A stretch of 64,000 nucleotides of DNA, from NCBI GenBank assembly GCA_902702965.1, contig CACRXP010000421.1, forward strand, positions 304,803 to 368,802, read 5' to 3'. The DNA is from Spirometra erinaceieuropaei (lineage: Eukaryota > Platyhelminthes > Cestoda > Diphyllobothriidea > Diphyllobothriidae). Below the pieces are notes generated by a model. It saw nothing but the letters and a program-made list of their open reading frames with translations. It did not search any database and was not told the DNA's origin. Shown here piece after piece: positions 22,561-33,900 of this stretch (positions within the stretch are counted from its first letter, which is position 1; the number at the start of each line of letters is the position of its first letter). The translations under genes were made by a program, and so were the position numbers.

Positions 22561-24639
22561 ACATGACCGACCCGTACTCATCAAGTATCCTATACAATGA
22601 CCAGACACTGTAGAACTGAGGGTTCGAGTCACAGTTCGAGCGAACAACGTCTTAACGGTAAAAGAGATCCGACAAACTAGCCGTCTGTTTTAAACTGACA
22701 GGTAGATGCCAGGGTCTGATTCATTTCCAAAAATGGTTATCTTCCAGATCAAGTAGGAGTTACCTGCTCCCCAATAAGTGCGATGTTTTCTCCACGAACT
22801 AGTAGAATACCTTGCTTTATGTCGGCATACTTGTCTCCCACAAAGATACGCTCCAGGGCATCATGCAAAATTATATTGCCTGCCTATGTAAGAGATGAGA
22901 AGAAATCGAAAAACCGAATTGATCAACGGCACGAAGGTATCCGATGTAGCATTTATGACCTCGAAGTTTTACGAGGACTTCCTCTAAAAGAATCGTTTCG
23001 AAATAAGTAAACGGCTTACTCCCGAGGTCGTTTAAAAGACTTGCAGAGCCCGGAAAATGAGGTAGATTAAAATTGTCATCGGAAGACAAAGTCATTCAGA
23101 AGGAAACTTGGAGGTATCTGTGAGCCAAGAAAGTGGGAGAGATCAACTTTCAGAAATATCCTATGCTTGCAACCTAAATAAGGACAAAAAATAAGATACT
23201 AACTCGGAGGTTAATCAAAAAAGGGATTGAATAAATTATTCCGAACAGATAAACGTTAATTACCGCATGCAAGGCACAGATATAAGAAGCGGGTGAAAGA
23301 TGGTCTATTATTTTGTCGGGCGCAGATGACCAAACTTTCAGTAAAGTCTTCAAAACAGGACTCTTCTTGTCTGGGACCGATTTCATGTGAGCATTGGAAT
23401 TCGGTGACCCAACTTCCGGCCGAATACCGCACAATGTTATTAAATCTTGCATTTGTGCGTGTTTCGTATACAGAATATTCTTCAACTGCACTCCAGACAC
23501 AAACGCTGGCTAAAAATAAATGTAAATACCCGTGGTTCGAGCACGAGGAAATAGTTTTGTAGGATATGCACATATGTGTATTTAGGCATGGTGTTATATG
23601 CAAAGTGCTTGTCAGGGCTTTTGCAAGGCAGGCTGAAAACTTTAATCCGTAAGACGACTGTGAAGAGTATCTAGTTCACGGACAGCGACTGCAGGTTGTG
23701 TACGTATGATATGACGCAAAGGAAGGACACGACGGTGATCTCCTTTGCAACGGTGATGTTGGTGATAATGAGGGTGGTGTTCCTCCTCTCTTAAACTGTA
23801 ACAAAGACCTTGTTATACAAATTCACATAGATCCCTTAGACTTTGTTAGGTTACCTATTCATCAAGTAGGTAGCAACTTCTTACTATGACTTGTCCAACT
23901 TGGCTGTGTTAATGCATGATTGCAGTCCCTAAAACAACACCAGCTGAAAGGACTTCCATTAAACGACCGAAGTCTACCCGAAAGTGATTCACTGACGGCA
24001 ATAGAGTTCCGACACCCCCACTGTACACAGGCTTCCTTGTGCTATGGTGGACATCCCCAAAGCGCTTACTTTTCGCATTTCTTGACAATCTGTTTTCTGC
24101 CTGTGCTTTTTGTCCCCAAATAGTCAGAAAGGTAGGCAATTTTAGTGAGCAATTACTCCGGGAGTTTGCTGACGGGTTTGTCTGTTTATGGGGCTTAAAC
24201 CAAGTGGTGTGCAGAGTCAACGCCACTGTACGCCTACTCCATGTCTTCAGAGGCATGGCCCACTGGCATGGTTTCCGATATTTACACTTTAAAGTTTACT
24301 GGGAAATATAACGAGACTTCTCGGGCAATCGAATAGGCCTTTTCAACAAACCGTGGTGTGTGACGAAGCCTTCTTCACACTGCTATTCTAAGGATGAATA
24401 CACATGCGGCCAAGTACCGCAGTCGGGCTTCAGTGGTAAGAGGAAGAAAGACTTAAAAATGGAAACTTTCAAATTGGAACGTCAACAGCTAAAATATATT
24501 TCCGTTTAGTAAATAAGGTAGTATCAACTACTGATATGCAGCTGGTCTCAGTTATAAGGAATAAGATTTCAAGAATCTTGCGCAGATCGACTCGGCTTTT
24601 TGCGGGAGAGAAGTGACGACTCTTGGTGTGAATAAGGCT

Positions 24640-24678
<39 letters not shown>

Positions 24679-25250
24679 ATTGCCTAGTATGGTGCTAGTT
24701 AGCAAGTTAGGTCAGAAAACGGCTGACCAACAAGAAAAAGCCACCTAGTGTCAACGTTTCTAACTGTGTAGACTGGAAATGAGACAAAATGGAAGTGTTG
24801 CTCTGCCACTACCACCCAGCAAAGTGATAACGGCCTGACGAGTGGCACTCACAAACCTATTTGTTCCAAAAAAAAACAGCTAAATGAAGTCATTTTATAC
24901 CTTGTACGACTGCTAAGAAGTGTACAGCTGATATGATTTTAGCGATACGATATTTTGATGTTACGTGCAATCAATGGGTCTTCGCAGTAAAGTGAGCAGG
25001 CAACGTCTGAAGAGACCAAAGACCGTCGTGAATAGAAAAATAGCAATTCATGCAACCACAATGAGGAACGAGCCGGAAGGAGGACGAGCTAAGTAAGTGT
25101 ATCTGCTGAGTGTAGCTAAGTGAGGTAGCTGCAGGAAGCAGTAGCGCTGGAGATCTTAAAGACAACTACACGCTCTGTTATAGAGAATTTAGCGCCATTA
25201 GTTTATTGGAAGCTTCGGCGAATACCGATGTCGATTAATTACGCGGAACA
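22561..25250. other. Intergenic, nothing recognised except a microsatellite
   Basis: Open frames at about 23293-23562 (+) and 23909-24256 (-) have no recognisable domain. The (AG)n tract at 24641-24674 is listed separately. Confidence 0.55.
24641..24674 (+). repeat. (AG)17 microsatellite
   Basis: Uninterrupted dinucleotide repeat of 34 bp. Confidence 0.97.
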
Positions 25251-25418
25251 GCGAATGCTTTTGGGTGGTGATCACATCCCGAACAAACGGACAGCACAAT
25301 GTGGTCTTATCCAGCAAACAGAAGTCTAGCTTGAGTGACCCGACCAATTGAAATCATTACTGGAATGGTCTAAAAAAGCAGGTCCATAACTGCGGCAGAC
25401 AATCGTACGGAGGCGGTA

Positions 25419-25800
25419 ATGACCAGCGGAGATTTCGTTCCGCACAACAAGTTGGAATCGGCACTTTTACAGGAAAGGCAGAGTGTTCACTCACACACTC
25501 AGGCAAATCCTGCTCAACTGATGCCCTTCTTGAATCAATACGGCGGTTGGCACGTGGTGTTTCAAGACGACAGCTGTGGCATACATGAGACCCAGAGGAC
25601 GAGACAGTAGCTACGATGAAAGCAAAAGGCTAGTGGCCTGGCCGTCTTTGAGTCCCGACCTAGGAGCAATCGAGATTCTACGGGATTACTACCTAGGCGT
25701 GCGTATTGCAACAGTCGAACTTACCCGCCGAAGAATCGAGTGGAAGAGGTTATTCGGCAAGCGAAGAGTGCACCGAGTGAATCAAAACTTGACAATCTAA
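25419..25800 (+). pseudogene. Tc1/mariner-type transposase C-terminal relic
   Basis: One frame gives LNQYGGWHVVFQDDSCGIHE (compare the family block FQQDNAPxHxA around the second catalytic Asp). After a frame change the next gives RLVAWPSLSPDLGAIEILRD, matching the WPSxSPDLNPIExxW block with the third acidic residue. The two blocks are at the usual distance. At least one frameshift is present, and the N-terminal DNA-binding domain and the first Asp block are not recognisable. An old DNA-transposon fragment; no terminal inverted repeats found by eye. Confidence 0.75.
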
Positions 25801-26815
25801 TAAACAACACGTATGGACGTTGTCGTAACTCTGACAAGAAATAGACACTACATGTCTTTTTAAATCTAAACAGTCACTCGGAAACTCGAGTGGCTTAAAA
25901 ATCGTTGGACGACCGGCCATTAATCGTTCTTATTTCCTAATGTAACACAAAACTGTTCGTGGTAAACTACGATTGGAATTAAAAATTGTCACGTTTTACT
26001 CCTCTATGCAAAAGGCCGCACCGATCTGCGTAACATCATTAAAGATCTATTTAAAATGAGGCCATTCGTATAACTGCGGGGCGGACCCCACCGCGATTCG
26101 CTGTGAACTTGCTTGTGCTACACGCAATTTAGCGTACTAAAAGATGCCCTCAAAACCAAACGCTGGCCGAACATCATATGGTGTTTCGTTAACAAGCGAG
26201 TCATATCCCGATGTAAGAATGAGCGTACCATGTTTAAATTCCTCTATGAAATCAGCAGGTGAAACTTACCCGCGAGATGATTAAAAACGAATATTCTTAA
26301 TAAAATATACCAATATTTTTCCCTGAATTTTGAGTTTTTCATTTTCTGACAAGTAACTGATAATCAGCGTGAGTCCTGTAACGCTGTAATCTTCGAAAAG
26401 TCGGCTTAAGATGTCTGACGGCCAACTTCTGTTTGACCGGTGAGAAGAAAGAGAAAGGAAGACCGGATGCAGGATTGGGTTCATTGCCTGACGAAGTAAA
26501 ACGTCCCCTTCGTATGTGCAACATGTTGCCGAATCGCTCATGCTCTCCCAGGGCTTCAGAGAAACAAAAATCGTCTGCTTGGATCCCAACTGAGTAGTGG
26601 TATCACGTGAGACCACACTAAGATGAAACTTTGCAGCCTGATTCTCCGTCCGCAGAGGAGGCTCGCCTTATGTCTGTCTTAGGCTTGTAAATTAGTCGGC
26701 TATTGAAGTAATGAATTGAAAGACACGGGCAAGCAGATAATTATGTAACAGCTCGGGTTTAAGGTAAGGGAAATTCCTCGCGAGAAACGAGTAACCGACA
26801 TCGTACTGGAGAGCA
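25801..26815. other. Intergenic, nothing firm
   Basis: AT-rich. A minus-strand open frame at 26281-26616 has no recognised domain; its end (KILVYF) resembles a piece at 61051-61251, so both may belong to an undefined repeat. Confidence 0.45.
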
Positions 26816-27429
26816 ATGCGACGGTGTTGCGTGGTTATCACCTATGATACCTTGAAAAGATACGCCGAAAAGGAAATAGAGAGCGCGCATGTAAATTTTA
26901 AAGAGTTGGGACATCATTTTTGTCAACGAACAGTCATACTCGATCAACTGGGCGAAGACAAGAGACAGGAATTCGAGAATTATGGACAACCCATTTCGGA
27001 CAAGCGTGGAGAAACCAAGAGGACTTCCATTCTTCGGAGTTTTCACGAATGCAGATTCCTGAAGGTCGAAGTCCGTACGTACACAATTATTCGTTTATAT
27101 CTCTCGATAAAAATATTGATTGAACACTGGTCGTTAAATTCTAGGTTCTGCTTTCATCGCCAGGAACCCAACCAGCTGGAGTTAGAAACACAATTCGAGA
27201 ACCTCTTAAACCAAACACGACGTTCAGCCAGTTCCAACAGAGAGCGTACAACATCTTTAAGTCCACGCAAGTCAGTCGCTCTTATCAATACCTGAACAGT
27301 CGTCAGAAAAATCGGGGGTTGCTGACGAACTCACACATTGAGAATTTAAAGCAACTCCGACGGAAGAAAGACATGCTGATAACTAGACCAAATAATGGAA
27401 CTGGTGTTGTTTTGATGGACAGTGTTGAT

Positions 27430-27606
27430 TATTCATATTCACCCAACTGTGGAAAGCTCGGTGCCTCGGTGTGATTCGAACACAGGCAGTAAGGGGAAGT
27501 CTTTAGCACAGCCAACGCTCTAATCCCTTGAGTTACGAGGCCCCACCGGACGGCGCGAGTTTAATCACATGTGGGTTGAGTTACCCGCCCAACCTACTGC
27601 AAAGTC
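27430..27606 (-). repeat. tRNA-derived SINE, copy 1 (inserted in Penelope-like element)
   Basis: The reverse complement starts with GCAGTAGGTTGGGCGGGTAA, continues to GGGGCCTCGTAACTCAAGG (A-box-like) and TGTTCGAATCACAC (B-box-like) and ends in CCACAGTTGGGTGAATATGA. The same order is seen in copies at 27737, 39250 and 59371. It splits the Penelope-like ORF directly after its ...VLMDSVDY block. Confidence 0.85.
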
Positions 27607-27736
27607 TGGAATCCACCAAATCTGATACAGTAAGTTGACTGCCCAAGCAGGATTTCCGAAGTAATTCATACAGAATCCACTAGATGACTACCAGACTCAC
27701 GTAATTCCTATAAGATTTGGCAGATTCTGAATAATT

Positions 27737-27857
27737 CATATTGACTTAATTGTGAAAAACTCGGTGCCTCTGTGGGATTCGAACCCGCGTTGTGAGCGGG
27801 AGGCTTTAGTTCAGCCGACGCTCTAACCGCTTGATCTACGAGGCCTTGCCGGACGAC
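27737..27857 (-). repeat. tRNA-derived SINE, copy 2 (runs into gap)
   Basis: Reverse complement: GCCTCGTAGATCAAGCGGTT (A box), GCGGGTTCGAATCCCAC (B box), tail ACCGAGTTTTTCACAATTAA and then GTCAATATGAATTATTCA. Same orientation as copy 1, 130 bp away. Its 5' extension is lost in the N run. Confidence 0.88.
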
Positions 27858-27905
27858 NNNNNNNNNNNNNNNNNNNNNNNNNNNNNNNNNNNNNNNNNNN
27901 NNNNN
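27858..27905. other. Assembly gap (48 N)
   Basis: Run of N between SINE copy 2 and the Penelope-like RT palm; the true distance is unknown. Confidence 1.
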
Positions 27906-28926
27906 CTTTTCGGCAACAATCTATATAGGCAGATGGACGGCGTAGCTTCTGGCGAATATATCCATTGGAAAGTTAGAAGCTTTCCATCTACTTCCCCAGA
28001 TCAACGGTTTAAGATACTACGGACGGTACGTGGATGATATATTTGCAAATGCACCAAAACAAAATGACATCTCACTCCTGCATAATGATGTAAATCAGGT
28101 CCACCCATCAATAAACTTCACCCTGGAGGAAGAACGGTCCGGTTATCTTCCCTTTCTGGATGTGCTTCTGAGTAGAAGGCCTGACGGCAGCATTCGACGT
28201 AGCATCTATCGTAAGAAAACGTGGTGCGGGCAGTAAACCCGTTTTGGGAGTTTCGTACCACTGAGCGAGAGACGTAATTTAGTCCGCTGTTTGGCAGAAA
28301 GAGTGAGAAGAATCTGTTCAGATGATAGCGTTGAGAAAGAGCTTAAGATCACTGAAAGCCTTTTTCGACAGAACGGGTATCCTGATCAATTCATTGCTAA
28401 GAACATGGCCGAAAGACCACAAAAACCTCCGATACTGACAGCAGGAAAGAAAAGGTTCTTCATCAGGGTCCCATTTCAAGGGATCCACCAAGTAAACTTT
28501 TGAGAAGACTCCTAACCTAAGTTGTATCACAGACGTTTCCAGCAGCTGACACCCGTGTACTGTTCTCCACAGTCCCATCCTCTACGGAGAGGACAAGGAC
28601 AAACTACCAGCTCAGACCTCCTCAGTGTATTTACTCCTTCACCTGCTCCTGTGGGGCAGAATATATTGGTCGCACGAGCCGGCGTTTATCCAAAAGAATA
28701 AAAGAACATTTCCCAGCATGGTTAGGAAAGGGTCAAATAAAGAACATCAATAGGTCGATCCTCGCGCACATAGTAGACACCGACCACCGTGTAGACGCCA
28801 GAGAGGCCTTCGGAGTGATTTACAAGGTCCCATCAAGCTATCCAAAAGTGCTCGAGGTACAACATAATCATCTACTTGCCCGTATCTATTAATTCATTAC
28901 CTCAATAGCCATATAAATGTACAGGC

Positions 28927-28946
28927 CTGAAGAGGATTTATCGAAA
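28927..28946 (+). ncRNA. Hammerhead-like core at 3' end of Penelope-like element (candidate)
   Basis: CTGAAGA, a 2-bp helix II (GG with TC, loop ATTTA) and GAAA, located just after the GIY-YIG-coding part. This is where minimal hammerhead motifs occur in Penelope-like elements. Helices I and III are poorly paired by eye, so the motif may be decayed. Confidence 0.35.
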
Positions 28947-30010
28947 GCAGACGTATGCGCGTAAAATTGCCTTCTGAAAGCAAATGGTGTCTGGAAGGTC
29001 CGCTCACAAAGTGGGCAGGTCGGAGGCGACTGAATGTTGGCGTTGCGAGGCGGGGTAGTCGAGATTTACGAGCTTCACCATTGGCTTCGGCAGCGACGAT
29101 GCGGGTGCCATTGTGCAGCTCTGCGCCGGCCTTCTCTGCTCTCCGCCAAGTCGGTCGGTCCCAGGTGAGGTCTTCTTAGGTTGCCGTATCGATTTGCAGG
29201 CTCCTCAGGGAAGTCTTAAGTGTATCCTTGTCGTCGTCCTTCGCGATTCACCGTTTCGAAGGCCTTCGTGAGATCCACGAGGGCAGAGTAGATTTCGATC
29301 CGCATCAACTGACGGGCTGCGAAGATCCTGTCCGTGGTTCCGCGGTGACTGCAGATCCTGCAATGGTTTTCTGGCAGGAGACATTTTTCTAAATGGTTGT
29401 TCAGACGGCTGAGAAGGATACGAGCGAAGATCTTCCTGGCGATGTTCAGCAGGAAATTCGCCGTTTGTTATCGCGGGGCTGGCAATTACCGTTCCGCCCG
29501 TAAAAGGTGGACAATTGTGGCGTTCTTGAAACCCTGAGGGGGCTGTCCTTGACACCAAAAATACTGGAAGAGCGCTGTCAGGTGTTCCATAAGCTGGGGG
29601 CCATCGTACTTGTAGATGTTGGCACGGATCGCATCGGATCCGAGCGCCTTCACAATGGAGAGCTGCTGCATGGCCTCGGTGATTTCGTGTAAAATGAGCG
29701 CGTGGTCTAGGTCGGCATTGGTTTCCACTTTAGTCAGACGGGCGATTACGGCGCCGGAGGTGGTGGAGGGACGGTTGAGGACGCCTCTGGAGTGTTCGGC
29801 CCAACGATGTAGAATTCGCGTCTTCTCAGTGCGCAGAATGGTTCCGTCGGCGCTGAGAAGAGGAGCGGTGTCTTTGGCCATGGGATCGTAGACAGCTTTG
29901 ATCGCGGCGAAGAAATTCTTCCATCCGTTTGGGTCCGCGTATCCATGGGTCTCCTTGGCCTTTTGAACCGTCCAAGCCTCCTGCATCTCCCGCAGCCGCT
30001 GTTGCATAAG
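28940..30010 (-). mobile_element. LINE copy with internal deletion (same family as 7330-8640)
   Basis: Minus-strand frames from 30007: [52 protein letters not shown], then after frame changes [20 protein letters not shown], a GTTDRIFAARQ block and VDLTKAFETVNREG (motif A). At about 29228 the frame jumps straight to the 3' region (LRSLQIDTAT, DLTWDRPTWRRAEKAGAEL) and a C-terminal zinc finger CPLCERTF near 29010. RT motifs B and C are therefore deleted. It is 5'-truncated too. It directly abuts the 3' end of the Penelope-like element. Confidence 0.88.
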
Positions 30011-30915
30011 GCCGCGACTAAGATAGATGCCTGTTTTTTGTCATCAGTGGGACCGTTGACGCAGGCTACCTGCTGTCTGTTCTTCTCGGAAAACAATTTT
30101 CTGATGACAGCGTCATTTTCGTCTAACCAGTACTGAGGTTGTCGACGTACAGGACCGAGGACATAAAGGACCGTCGGCTGGATCAGGTTCCACGGTTGAC
30201 ACCATCGATGGTTTACAGAGGTTTCCTCATCGCGTATGGTCTCGTGCTGGGTTGTTTTGACCGTATGTTCTGAGTCTGTAGGCCACGGTCAGCGTGCACA
30301 AGACATGAACCCTGCATTTGTTACATATAATACATAGCAATACAGCCTCTAATGTTACAAGCATCTTTGGATGGGCGTGCACAACAAAAAGTATTCTACG
30401 ATTCCTCCTATCCCACTGCAAGTTATCCTCCTATTATTATGGCTGAGTTGATAAATTGTACATTTGCAAGACTATGTCTAGGTTGAAAAGTGACTTACGC
30501 ATAAATGGCCAGCAGGAAATATGCAAAATAAATTAGAGAACCAATACGATAGTAGAATCCTCGTTGATCTTGGTAGAGATGCTGTCACCTTTTTGAGCGC
30601 AGTAATGTATGGAGTATTCTTCCTATGCAAGTATATATAGCCGTTAATATTGAGATTCGCGAAATCAGTTAATTGGCAAAATATATACGCCAAACCAGTC
30701 CTGCGGAATTGCAGGCCATAGTCCCAATTTATTTGCGCCTCGAAGATTTTTGCGAAAACGTTTCATCATATTTAAGGACACATTGGTCGGAATTGAGTTT
30801 GTAAATCAAGGACCCGTCACCTTTGACTGCTTTAAGCATCGAACGCCAGCCCTTATTTTACTGGGCTGTGGTTTAGGAGGGCCAACAGAATAAGTCTGCA
30901 GCTTCTCCATAAACG
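30011..30915. other. Upstream region of UBE4B
   Basis: Contains whatever promoter drives UBE4B, but no TATA or other element can be assigned with confidence. A small inverted repeat AGCCC...GGGCT lies at about 30848-30867, 50-70 bp before the ATG. No other gene seen. Confidence 0.45.
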
Positions 30916-30936
30916 ATGTCCAGTCAGCTGGATGAT
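30916..30936 (+). CDS. UBE4B: UBE4B exon 1 (start codon)
   Basis: ATG at 30916 encodes MSSQLDD, then donor GTATGC. Chosen because joining over the 39-bp intron gives DD-IRRKRLQRLA, matching the acidic-then-IRRRR start of the family. A 5' UTR precedes it without a defined border; trans-splicing of a leader is possible in tapeworms. Confidence 0.75.
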
Positions 30937-33900
30937 GTATGCGTTCCTGTTTCTTAATTTTTGTTTCATTCTAAGATTCGCCGTAAACGGCTCCAGAGAC
31001 TTGCAGCAGACGGAGGTGGGACTAATGGAGAAAATGTGTCAGGAGCTAAGTCGGTTGCCGTATGCGCTTACCTATTGTTTTTGTCAACTCGCAATTTGCA
31101 ATACAGGTTGTAGGCGCAGGTGAATATGGCGTTCCATCGGTTCCCGAACTCGCAAAAGAGTACCTTGGTTCACCGGTATCTTTGTTTCACACATGAATAT
31201 GTCTCTTTAGATTGCTGACACCACAGCCTTAAATTCCGCAGAGGTCATGGATAGTGAGGGTCCTGAGAATTCAGAAAGTCGCCATAATTCTGCTCAACCT
31301 ACCGGTTTTCTTGGTGACGTGCTGAAGATCCTTTCTGTGACTTTGTCGGATCATGGCTCTAATTCTCCTCAGAATCCCCTTTGCTTGGCACCGAGCGATC
31401 TCACCGATTTCATGGATCACGCTGTTTTTAGTGACCCTGCAAATGCTCTGTTACGTCTTCACCACTCCTTTTCCGCCTTGTTAATTAAACTCCTGCATAA
31501 TATCAGATCCAGCACCAAATTCATTCAACAGTTTGGGACTGAATTTTCCTCTCCAGACTTTGCTATGACGTATTACCTCCTATCTTGCCTAAATGGTGCG
31601 CGGACTGGATGCCTCAATTCAGCCAAGGCCAAGGTTAGTAAACATGTCTTTCCACCCTTACCGGTTCATAAATTTTCCTATATTTTATCCAGGGTTTCCT
31701 TAAGACTATTCTCCGCTTCACATAATTTTTTTGATGTCAGTTCTCCGATGATAGGTGCCCCCTTAGTTTATATTCATATGGCTCCGTGCATCTTTCCGAA
31801 ACTCGTTTTTTGTTTGTGTTTTGTAACTTACAGGCAAAACAACTCTCGGTGTTCCTAGGACATTTTTCAATGGCCTTACAATACTCTTTGAGTGTTAGAA
31901 AATTACAATTCCATTGGATGAGAATCCACACATTCGGCAGTCGCTGCATTGATGTTACTCCTAGAATGTTCCTCAAATTCCTGTTCAGTCTCATTCGTTG
32001 TTAGGCCTTGGTCTGCGTGAATTCTAACTTACAGCAATCGCTGTGTTTGTTGCTTTCGTCATCCTTCAGTAGGACTAGGATCAGTGTTCAGTGCCTTAAA
32101 TACGTCAGACTTATGCTTATGCATACCATAACTTAAGTTCAGGTTGTACTAGGCTTTGCGGCGCCATTTTCTGTGTAAAATCCAGCCGTTCTTTTGTTAT
32201 TACTTTGACACAGTGCTGCTCAACTTTTTAAAATACGTAGGGGCTGGGCCCGCTGTACCAAGATAAGGTTGTATTCAGTCGATGCTTCATCTCTATCTGG
32301 CTTGCTTCGTTCTTTATGTCTGTCACTAATTTTTGAATAACTATAAACGAGACCCAATCTATACCCGAACAGTCTCTGGCCTGCCTACTTGAGTAGTCTT
32401 TTCTAACTTACTGCTAAATGCCAGTTGTTTTTCATGTGCTCTAACAAATGGAGATATCGGAAGAAATCTTCCTGACTGAATTCAATCGCTTGTGGAAGCC
32501 CTCAATACTTAAAATTGGTAGTCAGTGTGAACTACCACCTATCCGTCTTTATTTCCCCCACTTTTTGCCAACGAAAGAATAACTGTCCCAAGATATTCAA
32601 ATACTTGGTCCTTGTCAGGTGTAGTAAAGCCTATTTTTACTTCTATGCTGCGTCGCCCTCTCATTTTCTCTAGCGGTGATCAAATGTCCACCGTTGATCG
32701 CGTTTGGTTAGACAGGAAGGTAGATCGTCAGTGAATTCCTTGCTTATAATGACACTAGATTTCTAGCCATCCAGATACAGAGGACGGGTGAGACGTCGCA
32801 ATTCTGGCTATCTTTTATGTACCGTGGCCAACTCTTCCGTCATTGAGATCAGATGCTGTAGCAGTACTGCAACGATTCACTATCTATCAACGTCATAGCT
32901 GGAAGGCGGTCGCCGACGTCTGTCGGGTTTGGCTTACCTGATGAAAGGGCTTATTGGTTACCGATTTTCACGAATTCAGAAGATTAGAGTCTTGCTAATT
33001 CTTTCTGTTTTCCTTCACCTGATTCATTAGCTTTTGTCTGTGCACTGGTAGTTTAAACTGGCAACACCAAATGTGTTGCTCCCAGATGTCTCAGGAGTAA
33101 GGAACACCGATAAATAAAGCTAGTGATAAGAGATGTGTTGCACCTAGATGCCGCAATGAAGAAGAATTACTCACGGTACTGCAGGGAGAAGTCGTTTTTG
33201 TCTTCCGAACTGGACTAATTGTTCCATTTTTGACCATTTTCCTTGTAAGTGTATTCCGACACTTGACTTAAAAACAACCTACTGCACAGTTTGTTCACTA
33301 ATTCTAGATTCTGGGTTTTTTAACTTTCAGGACGGTGACTGTTCAGATGTCTCTTCTGAGCTTTACAAATGCATCTCCAACATTCTCGTTAGTCATCTTT
33401 CGCTGGTTTGCCAGGGAGTTTTTTCCCTTCCTTCCTTTTATCAAAATGGAAACGACACTCCTAACCAAGCTCAATCCATGGAAAGTCTTTCAGAGAACCC
33501 CCTACTCCATCTTCTCCTGGATGAAGTGCGAAATTCCGCATTGGGCACTAACTCATCCGGTGTTTTATCTAACTTTCCTCCGTCTTTCATTGCAAGGCTC
33601 AAGTCCGGCAACTTCTTTTCGGCCCTCGAAGTTCTTGCCTCGGCACTTTCTTTCGAAACTAGTCCAGATTTGACCAAAGGAAAAGTGGTCACCCCCGTAT
33701 GTCATTTTTAGGCTTGGTAACTTTATTTCTTGACTTTTCGAACACTTCCCTTGCGTTTGATTTCTCCTTCTTTGACACTCGTCTAATTCATTATTCGTCT
33801 ACAAAGCTATTTCCCGGTTTGCTCCAGTCGCCTATCTTTTTTAGATTGAAGTTATTTGCCTTCGTCACTACAAGCTAGTTTTCACGACATCGGATTAAAT

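Larger units (their letters stand above)
26816..28950 (+). mobile_element. Penelope-like element (+), interrupted by SINEs and an assembly gap
   Basis: Pieces in order: N-terminal region (NQLELETQFENLLNQT near 27175-27225; KDMLITRPNNGTGVVLMDSV near 27366-27425), then two tRNA-derived SINE copies and 48 N, then RT palm with intact GRYVDDIF (about 28021-28044), the block SINFTLEEERSGYLPFLDVL (28108-28170), RRSIYRKKTW, and a GIY-YIG endonuclease AEYIGRTSRRLSKRIKEH (about 28655-28715) continuing to about 28890. Several stops and frame changes. Same class as the reverse copy at 10185-11590 but clearly a different lineage (YVDDIF versus YVDDTF; CSCGAEYIG versus CPCNYTG). Confidence 0.88.
30937..31210 (+). 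other. Cluster of three minimal introns (39, 47 and 35 bp)
   Basis: Introns 30937-30975, 31060-31106 and 31176-31210 separate exons 1-4, all phase 0. Donors are GTATGC, GTATGC and GTATCT; acceptors CTAAG, TACAG and TTTAG. Introns of about 36 bp are known from tapeworm genomes. Confidence 0.78.

Noticed and set aside
24469..24705. Ser/Leu-repeat peptide on the - strand
   Set aside because: Produced entirely by the (AG)n microsatellite.
31693..31740. Possible extra UBE4B exon after TTTATCCAG
   Set aside because: Joined to exon 4 in phase 0 it hits a stop (TTCACATAA) before any donor; exon 4 to exon 5 is already in frame.
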